28,789 nucleotides of DNA from an uncultured Bacteroidales bacterium (GTDB lineage Bacteria; Bacteroidota; Bacteroidia; Bacteroidales; UBA932): positions 1 through 28,789 of the forward strand of contig CALCEJ010000073.1 of assembly GCA_937900465.1 (NCBI GenBank), written 5' to 3'. Positions 1-7,010 of this stretch are shown piece by piece. The number at the start of each line of letters is the position of its first letter. The first letter of the stretch is position 1. A program made the position numbers and the translations under genes. A model generated the notes under the pieces. That model was not told the DNA's origin. It was given only the letters and a program-made list of their open reading frames with translations, and did not search any database.

Positions 1-151
1 ACCGCACAACGTCCGTTTGGGACGGAACAGGGTGTACACGAAAATGCAGGAAAATGGGGAAAAATTGTATTTTGGTGTACGGGGCGTACATCAAGGAGCA
101 GGAAATCGGGGCGAAAAATGTACTTTGGGGGCCGGAACGGGGTTACGGGTC
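1..151. other. Non-coding stretch at left end, no gene seen
   Basis: No convincing gene. Short open frames here run into the tandem repeats downstream and have the look of repeat translations rather than proteins. A small inverted repeat, TCCGT-TTGGG-ACGGA, lies at about 11-25. Two loosely similar stretches (around 61-84 and 115-140, both an A-run, then TGTA, TTTGG and a G-run) suggest decayed repeat copies. I see no TAnnTTTG promoter box in it. Confidence 0.5.
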
Positions 152-269
152 GAGGGGAATCCGGTCGGGGGACTTCGAGGGGTATCCGGTCGAGGGACCT
201 CGGGGGAATCCGGTCGGGGAACTTCGGGGGAATCCGGTCGGGGGACTTCGGGGGAATCCGGTCGGGGGA
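152..269. repeat. Tandem array, about five copies of a 24-bp G-rich unit
   Basis: The core CCGGTC recurs at 161, 186, 210, 234 and 258, giving a period of 24 (25 for the first step). The unit is roughly GGGGGAATCCGGTC followed by GGGGGACTTC. The last copies are the most alike and the first two are diverged. Four G5 tracts at 226-230, 240-244, 250-254 and 264-268 are separated by 9, 5 and 9 bases, a spacing that could form a G-quadruplex on the plus strand. Because 24 is a multiple of three, one frame reads as repeated GRGTSGES, but nothing else supports a protein. The array lies just beyond the 3' end of queA. Confidence 0.9.
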
Positions 270-271
270 GC

Positions 272-358
272 CACTAGGAGGCCACCAGAAGGTCCACCGG
301 GTGATCACTAGGAGGCCACCAGAAGGTCCACCGGCCGATCACTAGGAGGCCCCCAGGC
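272..358. repeat. Tandem 34-bp repeat, two full copies plus a partial
   Basis: CACTAGGAGGCC starts at 272, 306 and 340, exactly 34 bases apart. The two complete copies (272-305 and 306-339) differ only at two positions near their ends (CCGGGTGAT against CCGGCCGAT). The third copy diverges after about 12 bases. The first junction contains the 8-bp palindrome GTGATCAC. The period is not a multiple of three, so the array is not coding. It ends directly against the queA stop codon and would form the start of the queA 3' untranslated region. Confidence 0.9.
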
Positions 359-360
359 GG

Positions 361-1437
361 CTAGACGATCAGGAGGGCGTCGCCGTAGGGGCCGAAGCGG
401 TATCCTTCATCAAGGGCGGTCTGGTAAGCCTTCATCACGTTTGAGTAGCCGCCGAAGGCTGCGACAGCCATAAGCATAGTGGATTGGGGAAGGTGGAAGT
501 TGGAGACTATGGCATCCGGGACCTGATAGTGATATGGAGGGAAGATGAATTTGTTAGTCCATCCGTCGTAAACGTTCACCTCGCTGTTGGTGGTGACATA
601 GGTCTCGAGTCCGCGCATAACGGTAACGCCTACGGCAAGGATCTTTCCTCCGGAGCGCTTTGTGCGGTTGATTGCGGCTACGGCATCTTCTCCGATGATG
701 AGTCTTTCAGAGTCCATGCGGTGCTTCGAGAGATCTTCAACATCCACTTTACGGAAGTGTCCGATACCCATATGGACCGTGATGAAAGTCTTGTTGATAT
801 CCTTGAGTATCATCCTGTTGAACAGCTCGCGGGTAAAGTGGAGACCGGCGGCGGGAGCGGATACGGCGCCTTCATTCTTGGCGAATACGGTCTGGAAGTA
901 CTCCTCATCCTCAGGGGTGACTTTGTTCTTGACCCAGGCGGGGACGGGAGTTTCACCAAGGGCGAACAGGGCTTGCTTGAATTCCTCGTAGGGCCCGTCG
1001 TAAAGGAAGCGGAGGGTTCGTCCGCGGGAGGTTGTATTGTCGATGACCTCCGCTACGAGGCTTTCATCCTCTCCGAAATAAAGCTTGTTGCCTATTCTGA
1101 TCTTTCGGGCGGGATCTACGATAACATCCCAAAGCCTCTGCTCGCGGTTAAGTTCGCGAAGAAGGAATACCATTATATCGGCGCCGGTCTTTTCCTTCTT
1201 GCCGTACAGCCTTGCGGGGAATACCTTTGTATCATTCAGGACGAAGGTGTCGCCTTTCCCGAAGTAATCGACGATATCCTTGAATATCCTGTGCTCTATT
1301 TCTCCTGTATCTTTGTGAAGGACCATCAGACGGCAGGCGTCTCTCCAGAATGTTACGGGTTTTCCGTCAACCTCGAAAATGGGGTCCTGAGCGATCCTCT
1401 CCTGGGGAAGATCGAATGCGAATTGTGAAAGTTTCAT
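361..1437 (-). CDS. queA: S-adenosylmethionine:tRNA ribosyltransferase-isomerase QueA
   Basis: QueA transfers and isomerises the ribosyl part of SAM onto preQ1 at tRNA position 34, making epoxyqueuosine, the next-to-last step of queuosine synthesis in the cytoplasm. The 358-residue product fits the family's usual length of about 340-360 and is full length: the N-terminal MKLSQFAFDLPQERIAQ type start, then VLNDTKVFPARLYG, EGAVSAPAAGLHFT and the C-terminal FHLPQSTMLMAVAAFGG block are all family hallmarks. The frame is open further upstream, to 1545, but those residues overlap the rsmF-like gene and lack family similarity, so ATG at 1437 is preferred. It is the last gene of the SRPBCC - rsmF - queA run and follows rsmF by 49 bases with no clear promoter between them. 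Its stop abuts the 34-bp repeat. Confidence 0.96.
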   Translation of the reverse strand: MKLSQFAFDLPQERIAQDPIFEVDGKPVTFWRDACRLMVLHKDTGEIEHRIFKDIVDYFGKGDTFVLNDTKVFPARLYGKKEKTGADIMVFLLRELNREQRLWDVIVDPARKIRIGNKLYFGEDESLVAEVIDNTTSRGRTLRFLYDGPYEEFKQALFALGETPVPAWVKNKVTPEDEEYFQTVFAKNEGAVSAPAAGLHFTRELFNRMILKDINKTFITVHMGIGHFRKVDVEDLSKHRMDSERLIIGEDAVAAINRTKRSGGKILAVGVTVMRGLETYVTTNSEVNVYDGWTNKFIFPPYHYQVPDAIVSNFHLPQSTMLMAVAAFGGYSNVMKAYQTALDEGYRFGPYGDALLIV

Positions 1438-1486
1438 AGTAATAATAATACGTCTGCCACCGGAAAAAAGTTTCAAAGGGATAAGC

Positions 1487-2629
1487 CTATATGTCCTTCC
1501 GGATCCTGAGTTCCTTGGGATACAGATTATTGCATCGCTTCCCAAGATTTTTCCCGGGGCCCAGGGGGAAACCCCTGTAGCACAGGGTCACCATCCCGAG
1601 GGGCGCTTCAGGGATCGCTATCGCATCCCCGTGGAGATAACGCCGTGCCGTTTCAAGGTCAAGCTCCACCATCGGCCATCCCGTTCCCGCAGGAAATCCC
1701 GTCCCCGCAGGATATTCCGCCCGAATGCTCCCCATTTCAGCAGTTCCGTTTCCATTTTTCCGGAGGACGGCAACGTACTGACCCTCACCGGGAGCGATGC
1801 CGGGGAGCATCAGATACCCGCAATCTGTCCGGACCAGGCAGTCGTAGGGAAGATGTGGCGTCACCACCGAGGCCCCGAGGACCTCCGAGGCCCATTTTAC
1901 GTTTCCGTCATTTTCAAACCTGTTGAAAGTGCAGGTGGAATAAACCATTATTCCGCCGGGGCGAAGCGCGGGCCAAACTTCCTCGAGTATTCTCCGCTGC
2001 CTTTTTACGCAGAACTCGACATTCTCCGGGGACCATTGCTCCACGGCCTTGGATTCCTTCCGGAACATCCCTTCACCGGAGCAGGGGACATCCGCGACGA
2101 TGACGTCATAGCTCTCTCCGCTCCGCCCGTAAACGGAGGGGTCCAGCGACGTTACTCCAACCCGGGGATCACCCCAGACCCTGACATTGGAGCGGAGTAC
2201 GTTGAAGCGGGAGCGTATGGGCTCATTTGCCGTGAGGGAAAAGTCGTCTCCGGCGAGCGCGCGGAGCGATGACGCGAGGTCCGTCGTCTTTCCTCCCGGA
2301 GCCGCACAAAGGTCCAGGACCTTCGAAAAGCCCTCAGGCGGCAGGGCACGGCGGAAAACCTCCCCGACCATCATCGCAGAGGAATCCTGGACATAGTAGC
2401 AGCCGGCATGAAACAGCGGGTCCATAGTGAAGACCGGACGCTCCTTCAGAAAATAACCGAACGGACTCCAAGGCACAGCCGAAGCTCCGTCGAACGGACA
2501 TTCCCGAAGTTTCGACGGGTTCATCCGGATAGAAACGGACGGGGACTCGGAAAGGGCCTGAACGGCCTTTTCCGCATTGCCCTTGCCCACGGAATCCTCG
2601 AGGTAGGATATGAACTCCGGACTAAACAC
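1487..2629 (-). CDS. rsmF: RsmF/NSUN-type rRNA (cytosine-C5) methyltransferase
   Basis: SAM-dependent RNA methyltransferase of the NOL1/NOP2/Sun family, expected to make 5-methylcytosine in 16S rRNA. From the GTG start at 2629 the product is 380 residues. Visible features: SAM loop LDLCAAPGGKT at about 105-115, motif IV ADVPCSGEGMF with Cys183, and motif VI YSTCTFN with Cys233; the two cysteines are the family's release and nucleophile pair. The C-terminal block ending GKNLGKRCNNLYPKELRIR matches the PUA-like RsmF tail. The open frame extends to an ATG at 2731, but those residues are inside the SRPBCC gene and are low complexity. The GTG at 2629 overlaps the SRPBCC stop (GTGTTTAG) and leads straight into FSPEFISYLED, a normal family start. 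The exact target base cannot be read from sequence. Confidence 0.88.
   Translation of the reverse strand: MFSPEFISYLEDSVGKGNAEKAVQALSESPSVSIRMNPSKLRECPFDGASAVPWSPFGYFLKERPVFTMDPLFHAGCYYVQDSSAMMVGEVFRRALPPEGFSKVLDLCAAPGGKTTDLASSLRALAGDDFSLTANEPIRSRFNVLRSNVRVWGDPRVGVTSLDPSVYGRSGESYDVIVADVPCSGEGMFRKESKAVEQWSPENVEFCVKRQRRILEEVWPALRPGGIMVYSTCTFNRFENDGNVKWASEVLGASVVTPHLPYDCLVRTDCGYLMLPGIAPGEGQYVAVLRKNGNGTAEMGSIRAEYPAGTGFPAGTGWPMVELDLETARRYLHGDAIAIPEAPLGMVTLCYRGFPLGPGKNLGKRCNNLYPKELRIRKDI
1678..1712. repeat. Two-copy 18-bp repeat inside the rsmF linker
   Basis: Two 17-base copies (1678-1694 and 1696-1712) at period 18 differ by one base. On the minus strand they encode PAGTGF followed by PAGTGW, in the linker between the catalytic domain and the PUA-like C-terminal domain of the methyltransferase. 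The reading frame is kept, so this is a small in-frame linker duplication. Confidence 0.75.
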
Positions 2630-3098
2630 CGGAGCCGCCTCCGAAGCGGGAAGGGTCGAACTGGGAAGGGTCGAAGCCCTCCGGCATCTTGCCGTGGGAT
2701 GCGTCGACAAGGGTATCCACAATCTTGTCAAGAGCGTCTTTGACCTTTCCTCCCAGCATCATCTTCATCATAAGGTTCAGTTCCGCTTCAACTTTGATGT
2801 GGAAGTCCGTGCCATAGGCGTTGTCGCCGGAGCCGGGGTCGAAATAGAGGACGATATGGAAGGCAAGGGGTGCGCCCCAGTCCACGAGTTCAATCCTTGA
2901 GTAGGGGACCCTTTCGTGGACCTTAACGCCTATGTTGAAGCCTTGGATGGACGCGGTTATGGTGTCAAAATCAGCCTGGACGTCGTTCCTGCGGTCTGCG
3001 GGAAGCATACTGACGAAGTTACGCATGTCCGTAAAAGACATATAAAGCTGATACGGGGGAGTCGAAACTTGTCCGTGTTTGCTTTCAAATTCAGTCAT
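2622..3098 (-). CDS. SRPBCC-fold (START-like) protein of unknown ligand
   Basis: A 158-residue protein that resembles the small SRPBCC/polyketide-cyclase-like proteins common in Bacteroidales. The start MTEFESKHGQVS is followed by an alternating hydrophobic pattern typical of the helix-grip fold (IGVKVHERVPYSRIELVDW, then AFHIVLYFDP) and a long amphipathic helix, LNLMMKMMLGGKVKDALDKI. The tail is a short low-complexity stretch, FDPSQFDPSRFGGGSGV. The frame is open far upstream, but ATG at 3098 follows a good promoter box and is the natural start. It is the first gene of the run into rsmF and queA, and rsmF overlaps its stop. As I recall, relatives often sit near nucleotide-metabolism genes in this phylum. 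No function should be assumed. Confidence 0.8.
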   Translation of the reverse strand: MTEFESKHGQVSTPPYQLYMSFTDMRNFVSMLPADRRNDVQADFDTITASIQGFNIGVKVHERVPYSRIELVDWGAPLAFHIVLYFDPGSGDNAYGTDFHIKVEAELNLMMKMMLGGKVKDALDKIVDTLVDASHGKMPEGFDPSQFDPSRFGGGSGV

Positions 3099-3105
3099 AA
3101 AACAG

Positions 3106-3113
3106 TATCTTTG
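3106..3113 (+). promoter_or_regulatory. Bacteroidota -7 box for the Nudix gene
   Basis: TATCTTTG matches TAnnTTTG exactly. A TTTG at 3078-3081 is 24 bases upstream, longer than the usual 19, so the -33 element is weak. It predicts transcription from about 3117, some 40 bases before the Nudix ATG. It lies between the divergent start codons, with a matching minus-strand box 18 bases away. Confidence 0.65.
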
Positions 3114-3131
3114 TAAGATGTTGCAGCAGTG

Positions 3132-3161
3132 CAAAGATAACAAACAGTTTTGATACTCCAA
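3132..3161 (-). promoter_or_regulatory. Bacteroidota promoter for SRPBCC - rsmF - queA
   Basis: On the minus strand the -7 box TATCTTTG occupies 3139-3132 and a TTG lies at 3161-3159, with exactly 19 bases between. This is the phylum consensus spacing. The predicted start is near 3128, about 30 bases before the SRPBCC ATG at 3098. The TTG overlaps the A of the Nudix ATG. Confidence 0.75.
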
Positions 3162-3772
3162 TGCACAGGATATACTTCGAAAAGCGTTTGATAGTAATCT
3201 GCCCGGTGGATGATGAGTCCCTCGGGGATCCAAACTCAGTTGAATTCCATATCGGGGAGAAACTGGACATCCACTCCCTCGTGGGGATGTTCGAGGTCCA
3301 GGATACCCTCTCGAAGATCTACATCCCTTCGGAGGACACGGACAGGACGTACCGGAGGATATGCCAGGAGTTCCGTGAAGTGAACGCCGCGGGAGGCCTT
3401 GTCTCAAACCGAAGGGGCGATTTCCTCCTGATTTCACGTAACGGCCTCTGGGACCTCCCGAAAGGCCATCAGGAAGACGGAGAGGATATCGAAATCACCG
3501 CCCTTCGCGAAGTCCGGGAAGAAACCGGAGTAGACGAGCTGGAACTCCGCCGCCTTATATGTATCACGGACCACTGCTACATCCGTAACGGAATATGGCA
3601 TCTGAAGCATACCTGGTGGTATGATATGCTGTATACGAACCCTACAAACCTTACCCCTCAGAAAGAGGAGGACATAACAAAGGCGGCCTGGGTCGCAAAA
3701 TCAAGCCTCCCTCCCTTCCTCAAGAATACCTACCCCTCCATAATAGAAGTGTTCCGCGAAGCAAGGATATAG
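3161..3772 (+). CDS. Nudix hydrolase
   Basis: Hydrolyses a nucleoside diphosphate linked to some other group; the substrate cannot be told from sequence. The 203-residue protein has a perfect Nudix box GX5EX7REVXEETGV at residues 102-124 (GHQEDGEDIEITALREVREE onward), holding the metal-binding glutamates. It is preceded by the usual strand and turn DFLLISRNGLWDLPKG. An extra N-terminal domain of about 75 residues (MHRIYFEKRLIVICPVDD) precedes the Nudix fold, as in other Bacteroidales members of this size. The start ATG at 3161 is downstream of a TATCTTTG box. The gene is divergent from the SRPBCC operon. pepO follows 17 bases after the stop with no promoter box between, so the two may be cotranscribed. 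Confidence 0.92.
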   Translation: MHRIYFEKRLIVICPVDDESLGDPNSVEFHIGEKLDIHSLVGMFEVQDTLSKIYIPSEDTDRTYRRICQEFREVNAAGGLVSNRRGDFLLISRNGLWDLPKGHQEDGEDIEITALREVREETGVDELELRRLICITDHCYIRNGIWHLKHTWWYDMLYTNPTNLTPQKEEDITKAAWVAKSSLPPFLKNTYPSIIEVFREARI

Positions 3773-3789
3773 TTTAACAACATCACAAT

Positions 3790-5796
3790 ATGAAAAAGAA
3801 AATTGCAATTCTTATGTCACTGCTTTCATTTGCCGCCTGTGGCCCGAAGGGCGCTCCCGCCCTTGACCTTACGGACCTGGATACGTCCGTCAGCCCCAAG
3901 GTGGACTTTTACCAGTACTCGACCGGCGGATGGCAGGCCAAGAACCCCCTCAGGCCCGAATTCTCCCGTTACGGCAGCTTCGATGCCCTAAGGGAACAGG
4001 CCCAGAAGAACCTGAACGAAATGTTCGAGAGTATGGCAACCCTCGAGGCAGAGCGCGGCAGTGTGGAGCAGAAGATCTCCGACCTCTACAAGATGGCCCT
4101 TGATTCCACGACCAGGAACAAGCTTGGAGCGGAGCCCATCCAGCCTTATATCGCTGAAATCCAGGCCGTCAGCTCGAGAGACGAACTCGCCGCCCTGCTG
4201 GGCCGGATGGCCCTTGTCCAGGAAGGCGGCTTCTTGGGCTTCGGTGTCGAGGCTGACCTTGCAAACAGTGATATGCAGGTCCTCTACCTCAGCGAAGGCG
4301 GAATCGGCATGGGCGACCGTGACTACTACCTCCTTGACAAGAACAAGGAACTCAAGGAAGGATACAAGGTATTCCTTGCAAAGGTGCTTGACCTTGCCGG
4401 TATTGAGGATTCCGAAAAGCTTGTGAAGCAGGACATGCTCGTCGAGGATGCTCTTGCCCGCGCTTTCTGGACACGTGAACAGAACCGCGACATGGCGGCA
4501 ATCTATAACCCGATGTCATCAGCCGCGATTGAGGCCGCCTTCCCCGGAATCCGTTTCGGAAAAATCTGCAAAGCTGCCGGTGTGGAGCCTCAGGAGACCG
4601 TCATCGTCCTCCAGCCCTCTTACTTCAAGGCTCTTTCGGATATTATTGAAAAGACGGACCTCGAGACGTTGAAGGCATACCTTCTGTGCCAGTTCGTTTC
4701 CGGACAGGCAGGCGCCCTGAGCGATGATTTCTATACGGCGAGCTGGGAGTTCTTCTCCCATCAGATGGCCGGCGCCGAGGAGCAGCAGCCCCGCTGGAAG
4801 CGCGCAATGAGCGTTCCTAACGGCATACTCGGAGAGGCAGTCGGAGAGATGTACGTCAGCCGTTACTTCCCGGAGAGTTCCAAGCAGAAGATGGTCGCCC
4901 TCGTGGAGAATCTCCGTACCGCCCTTGGAGAACATATTGACGGGCTCGAGTGGATGTCGGACGAGACCAAGGCCCGCGCCCGCGAGAAGCTTGCCGCCTT
5001 TACCGTGAAGATAGGATATCCTGACAAGTGGAAGGATTACAGCTCGCTTGAGATCAATCCGGAAAAGACCTATTATGAGAATCTCCGGAGCGCCAGCGCC
5101 TGGTATGTCAAGGACAACATCGACAAGCTTGGAAAGCCTACCGACAAGACAGAATGGGGCATGACTCCCCAGACGGTAAACGCATACTACAATCCTACGA
5201 CAAACGAGATTTGCTTCCCTGCGGCAATCCTTCAGAAGCCTTTCTTCGATCCCAATGCTGACGATCCGGTGAACTACGGCGGAATCGGTGTCGTTATCGG
5301 CCACGAAATGTCCCACGGCTTTGACGACCAGGGTTCTATGTTCGACGGAGGCGGTAATATGGTGAACTGGTGGACGGAAGAGGACAAGGCCAAGTTCGAT
5401 GCCCTCGGGGACAAGCTTGTCGCCCAGTTCGATGCAGTCGAAATCCTCCCAGGCGTCAAGGCTAACGGCCGCTATACCCTCGGAGAGAACATCGGTGACC
5501 ACGGCGGTCTTTCCATCGCTTACACCGCAATGGAGAACGCAGTCGCCGGCAAGAAGGATCCGATGATTGACGGCTTCACCCGCGCCCAGCGCTTCTACCT
5601 GAGCTATGGCGCCATTTGGGCCCAGAACATTACGGACCAGGAGAAGGCGCGCCTTACCAATATGGATGTCCATTCCCTTGCCGAGAACCGCGTCAACGTA
5701 TCCGTAAGGAACTTCCAGACCTTCTTCGACGCATTCGACATCCACGAGGGCGACCCCATGTTCCGCCCCGAGGAGGAGCGCGTCCATATCTGGTAA
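3790..5796 (+). CDS. pepO: M13 family zinc metallopeptidase (PepO-like lipoprotein)
   Basis: Neprilysin-type endopeptidase, 668 residues, expected to cut oligopeptides in the periplasm or at the envelope surface. The N-terminus MKKKIAILMSLLSFAACG looks like a lipoprotein signal with Cys18 as lipidation site (FAAC is a slightly unusual lipobox). An M13 N-terminal helical domain fills roughly 30-420. The catalytic domain follows: NAYY substrate motif at 464-467, zinc motif HEMSH at 505-509 with Glu506 catalytic, and third zinc ligand Glu566 in GENIGDHGG with Asp570. It ends VHIW, a standard family terminus. Full length, no defects. The permease gene begins 6 bases after its stop, suggesting cotranscription. 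Confidence 0.96.
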   Translation: MKKKIAILMSLLSFAACGPKGAPALDLTDLDTSVSPKVDFYQYSTGGWQAKNPLRPEFSRYGSFDALREQAQKNLNEMFESMATLEAERGSVEQKISDLYKMALDSTTRNKLGAEPIQPYIAEIQAVSSRDELAALLGRMALVQEGGFLGFGVEADLANSDMQVLYLSEGGIGMGDRDYYLLDKNKELKEGYKVFLAKVLDLAGIEDSEKLVKQDMLVEDALARAFWTREQNRDMAAIYNPMSSAAIEAAFPGIRFGKICKAAGVEPQETVIVLQPSYFKALSDIIEKTDLETLKAYLLCQFVSGQAGALSDDFYTASWEFFSHQMAGAEEQQPRWKRAMSVPNGILGEAVGEMYVSRYFPESSKQKMVALVENLRTALGEHIDGLEWMSDETKARAREKLAAFTVKIGYPDKWKDYSSLEINPEKTYYENLRSASAWYVKDNIDKLGKPTDKTEWGMTPQTVNAYYNPTTNEICFPAAILQKPFFDPNADDPVNYGGIGVVIGHEMSHGFDDQGSMFDGGGNMVNWWTEEDKAKFDALGDKLVAQFDAVEILPGVKANGRYTLGENIGDHGGLSIAYTAMENAVAGKKDPMIDGFTRAQRFYLSYGAIWAQNITDQEKARLTNMDVHSLAENRVNVSVRNFQTFFDAFDIHEGDPMFRPEEERVHIW

Positions 5797-5802
5797 CGTG
5801 AA

Positions 5803-6954
5803 TTGAAAGTCTCGAGGTTCATATCCGGAAGACTGACTTTCCAGGGAAACGTCGCGGCGGCTGCGGTCGCCGTGAGTTTCCTTGTCATTATCGTCGCCCT
5901 GGGTGTCTCGTCGGGCTTCCGCCACGCGATACGTGACGGGATAGCGGACATCGCGGGCGATATCACCGTCGAACCCATCTCCGAGGGATATGGGCCCATC
6001 CCGTCATCCCTTCCGTCCCGGGACGCGATTCTCGCCGTACCGGGAGTCGAGGGGATGGAGCCGGTTGTGGTCCGCTCCGCCGTTGTCCGGAGCGGAGATA
6101 CTATCCACGGCGTCACCGTGAAGGGAGTCGCCGCCCCGGGTGACAGTTCCCTGACGGTGCGTATTCCTTTGCGCCTTAGCGAAATAACAGGCCTTGGGGC
6201 GGGGGATTCGATGGTCACTTATTTTATCGGCGAAAAGGTCCAGGTACGCCGCTTCCGGATTGTCGGAATTTACGACAATATCGTGAGGATGGACGACAAT
6301 CTCATCGTCTATGCCCCCATCGGGGATATGCAGCGGCTGGAAGGATGGGCCTCCGACGAGGCATCGGCCATCGAAATAAAGGTTTCGCCCGAGTCGAGGG
6401 GCCGGGCGACGCTGGAGAATATCTCCTCGACTGTTGGGACAATCCTTATGCTTAGCGGTAACGAGGAGGAAGAAGGCCTCTATGCAGTGCCTTCCACAAG
6501 GCGGTACGGGCCCGTATATGACTGGCTGGACCTCGTGGACTTCAACGTCCTCGTGATTCTTATACTGATGACGATTGTCGCCGGATTCAATATGATTTCG
6601 GGACTTCTGATCATGCTTTTCCGCAGCATTCCGACAATCGGCATCCTGAAGATGATGGGAATGGACAACCGCGGCGTCTCGAAGGTGTTTACACGTGTTG
6701 CGGCTTCCGTCGTATTGAAAGGGATGATAGTTGGAAATGTCCTTGGGATCGCCTTCTGCATTATCCAGGGCAGTACCCACCTTCTGAAACTCGATCCAGC
6801 GAACTACTTCGTTTCCTACGTTCCGGTCCATCTGGACATCCCGATGATAATCCTTGCCGATATCCTCGCCTTCGGGGTCATTATGTTGCTGGAACTGCTT
6901 CCTACGCTGATGATTTCCTCTGTGGACCCGGCGAAGACGGTCAAGGCTGACTGA
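5803..6954 (+). CDS. ABC transporter permease, FtsX/LolC-E (MacB) type
   Basis: Inner-membrane protein of 383 residues with the standard four-helix FtsX layout: TM1 at about 19-38, a periplasmic domain of about 200 residues, then TM2 (247-273), TM3 (302-322) and TM4 (347-370). The loop after TM2, IGILKMMGMDNRGVSKVF, is the FtsX-domain signature that contacts the ATPase. LolC/E proteins of this shape move lipoproteins from the inner membrane, but relatives do other jobs, so the substrate is not assigned. No ATPase gene lies in the window. The start is inferred as TTG at 5803: an in-frame stop lies at 5794 and the next residues (KVSRFISGRLTF) fit the family N-terminus. It sits 6 bases after pepO. 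Confidence 0.87.
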   Translation: MKVSRFISGRLTFQGNVAAAAVAVSFLVIIVALGVSSGFRHAIRDGIADIAGDITVEPISEGYGPIPSSLPSRDAILAVPGVEGMEPVVVRSAVVRSGDTIHGVTVKGVAAPGDSSLTVRIPLRLSEITGLGAGDSMVTYFIGEKVQVRRFRIVGIYDNIVRMDDNLIVYAPIGDMQRLEGWASDEASAIEIKVSPESRGRATLENISSTVGTILMLSGNEEEEGLYAVPSTRRYGPVYDWLDLVDFNVLVILILMTIVAGFNMISGLLIMLFRSIPTIGILKMMGMDNRGVSKVFTRVAASVVLKGMIVGNVLGIAFCIIQGSTHLLKLDPANYFVSYVPVHLDIPMIILADILAFGVIMLLELLPTLMISSVDPAKTVKAD

Positions 6955-6972
6955 GGCCGGACCCCTTCGGGA

Positions 6973-7003
6973 TTTGAAGTGTCCTCAAAAATGCTTATTT
7001 TTG
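6973..7003 (+). promoter_or_regulatory. Consensus Bacteroidota promoter of the porin gene
   Basis: TTTG at 6973-6976, then 19 bases, then TATTTTTG at 6996-7003: a full match to the phylum consensus. The -7 box ends only 7 bases before the ATG at 7011, so the expected transcription start is about 7007 and the 5' untranslated region should be only a few bases. Confidence 0.8.
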
Positions 7004-7010
7004 CGGGATT

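Noticed and set aside
17..345. Overlapping open frames of 75-86 codons across the left-end repeats, one reading GRGTSGES repeats
   Set aside because: They exist in all three frames because the repeats are G-rich and stop-poor; no family similarity, no promoter or start signal, and the 34-bp repeat breaks any common frame.
152..358. Possible CRISPR array
   Set aside because: Units are contiguous with no unique spacers between them, and no cas genes are present.
484..1428. Long plus-strand open frame of 314 codons opposite queA
   Set aside because: It is the antisense shadow of queA, which has clear family motifs over the same span; the frame has no recognisable domain.
4519..5925. Minus-strand open frame of 468 codons opposite pepO
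   Set aside because: Antisense shadow of a well-supported M13 peptidase; GC-rich codon use leaves the opposite frame open.
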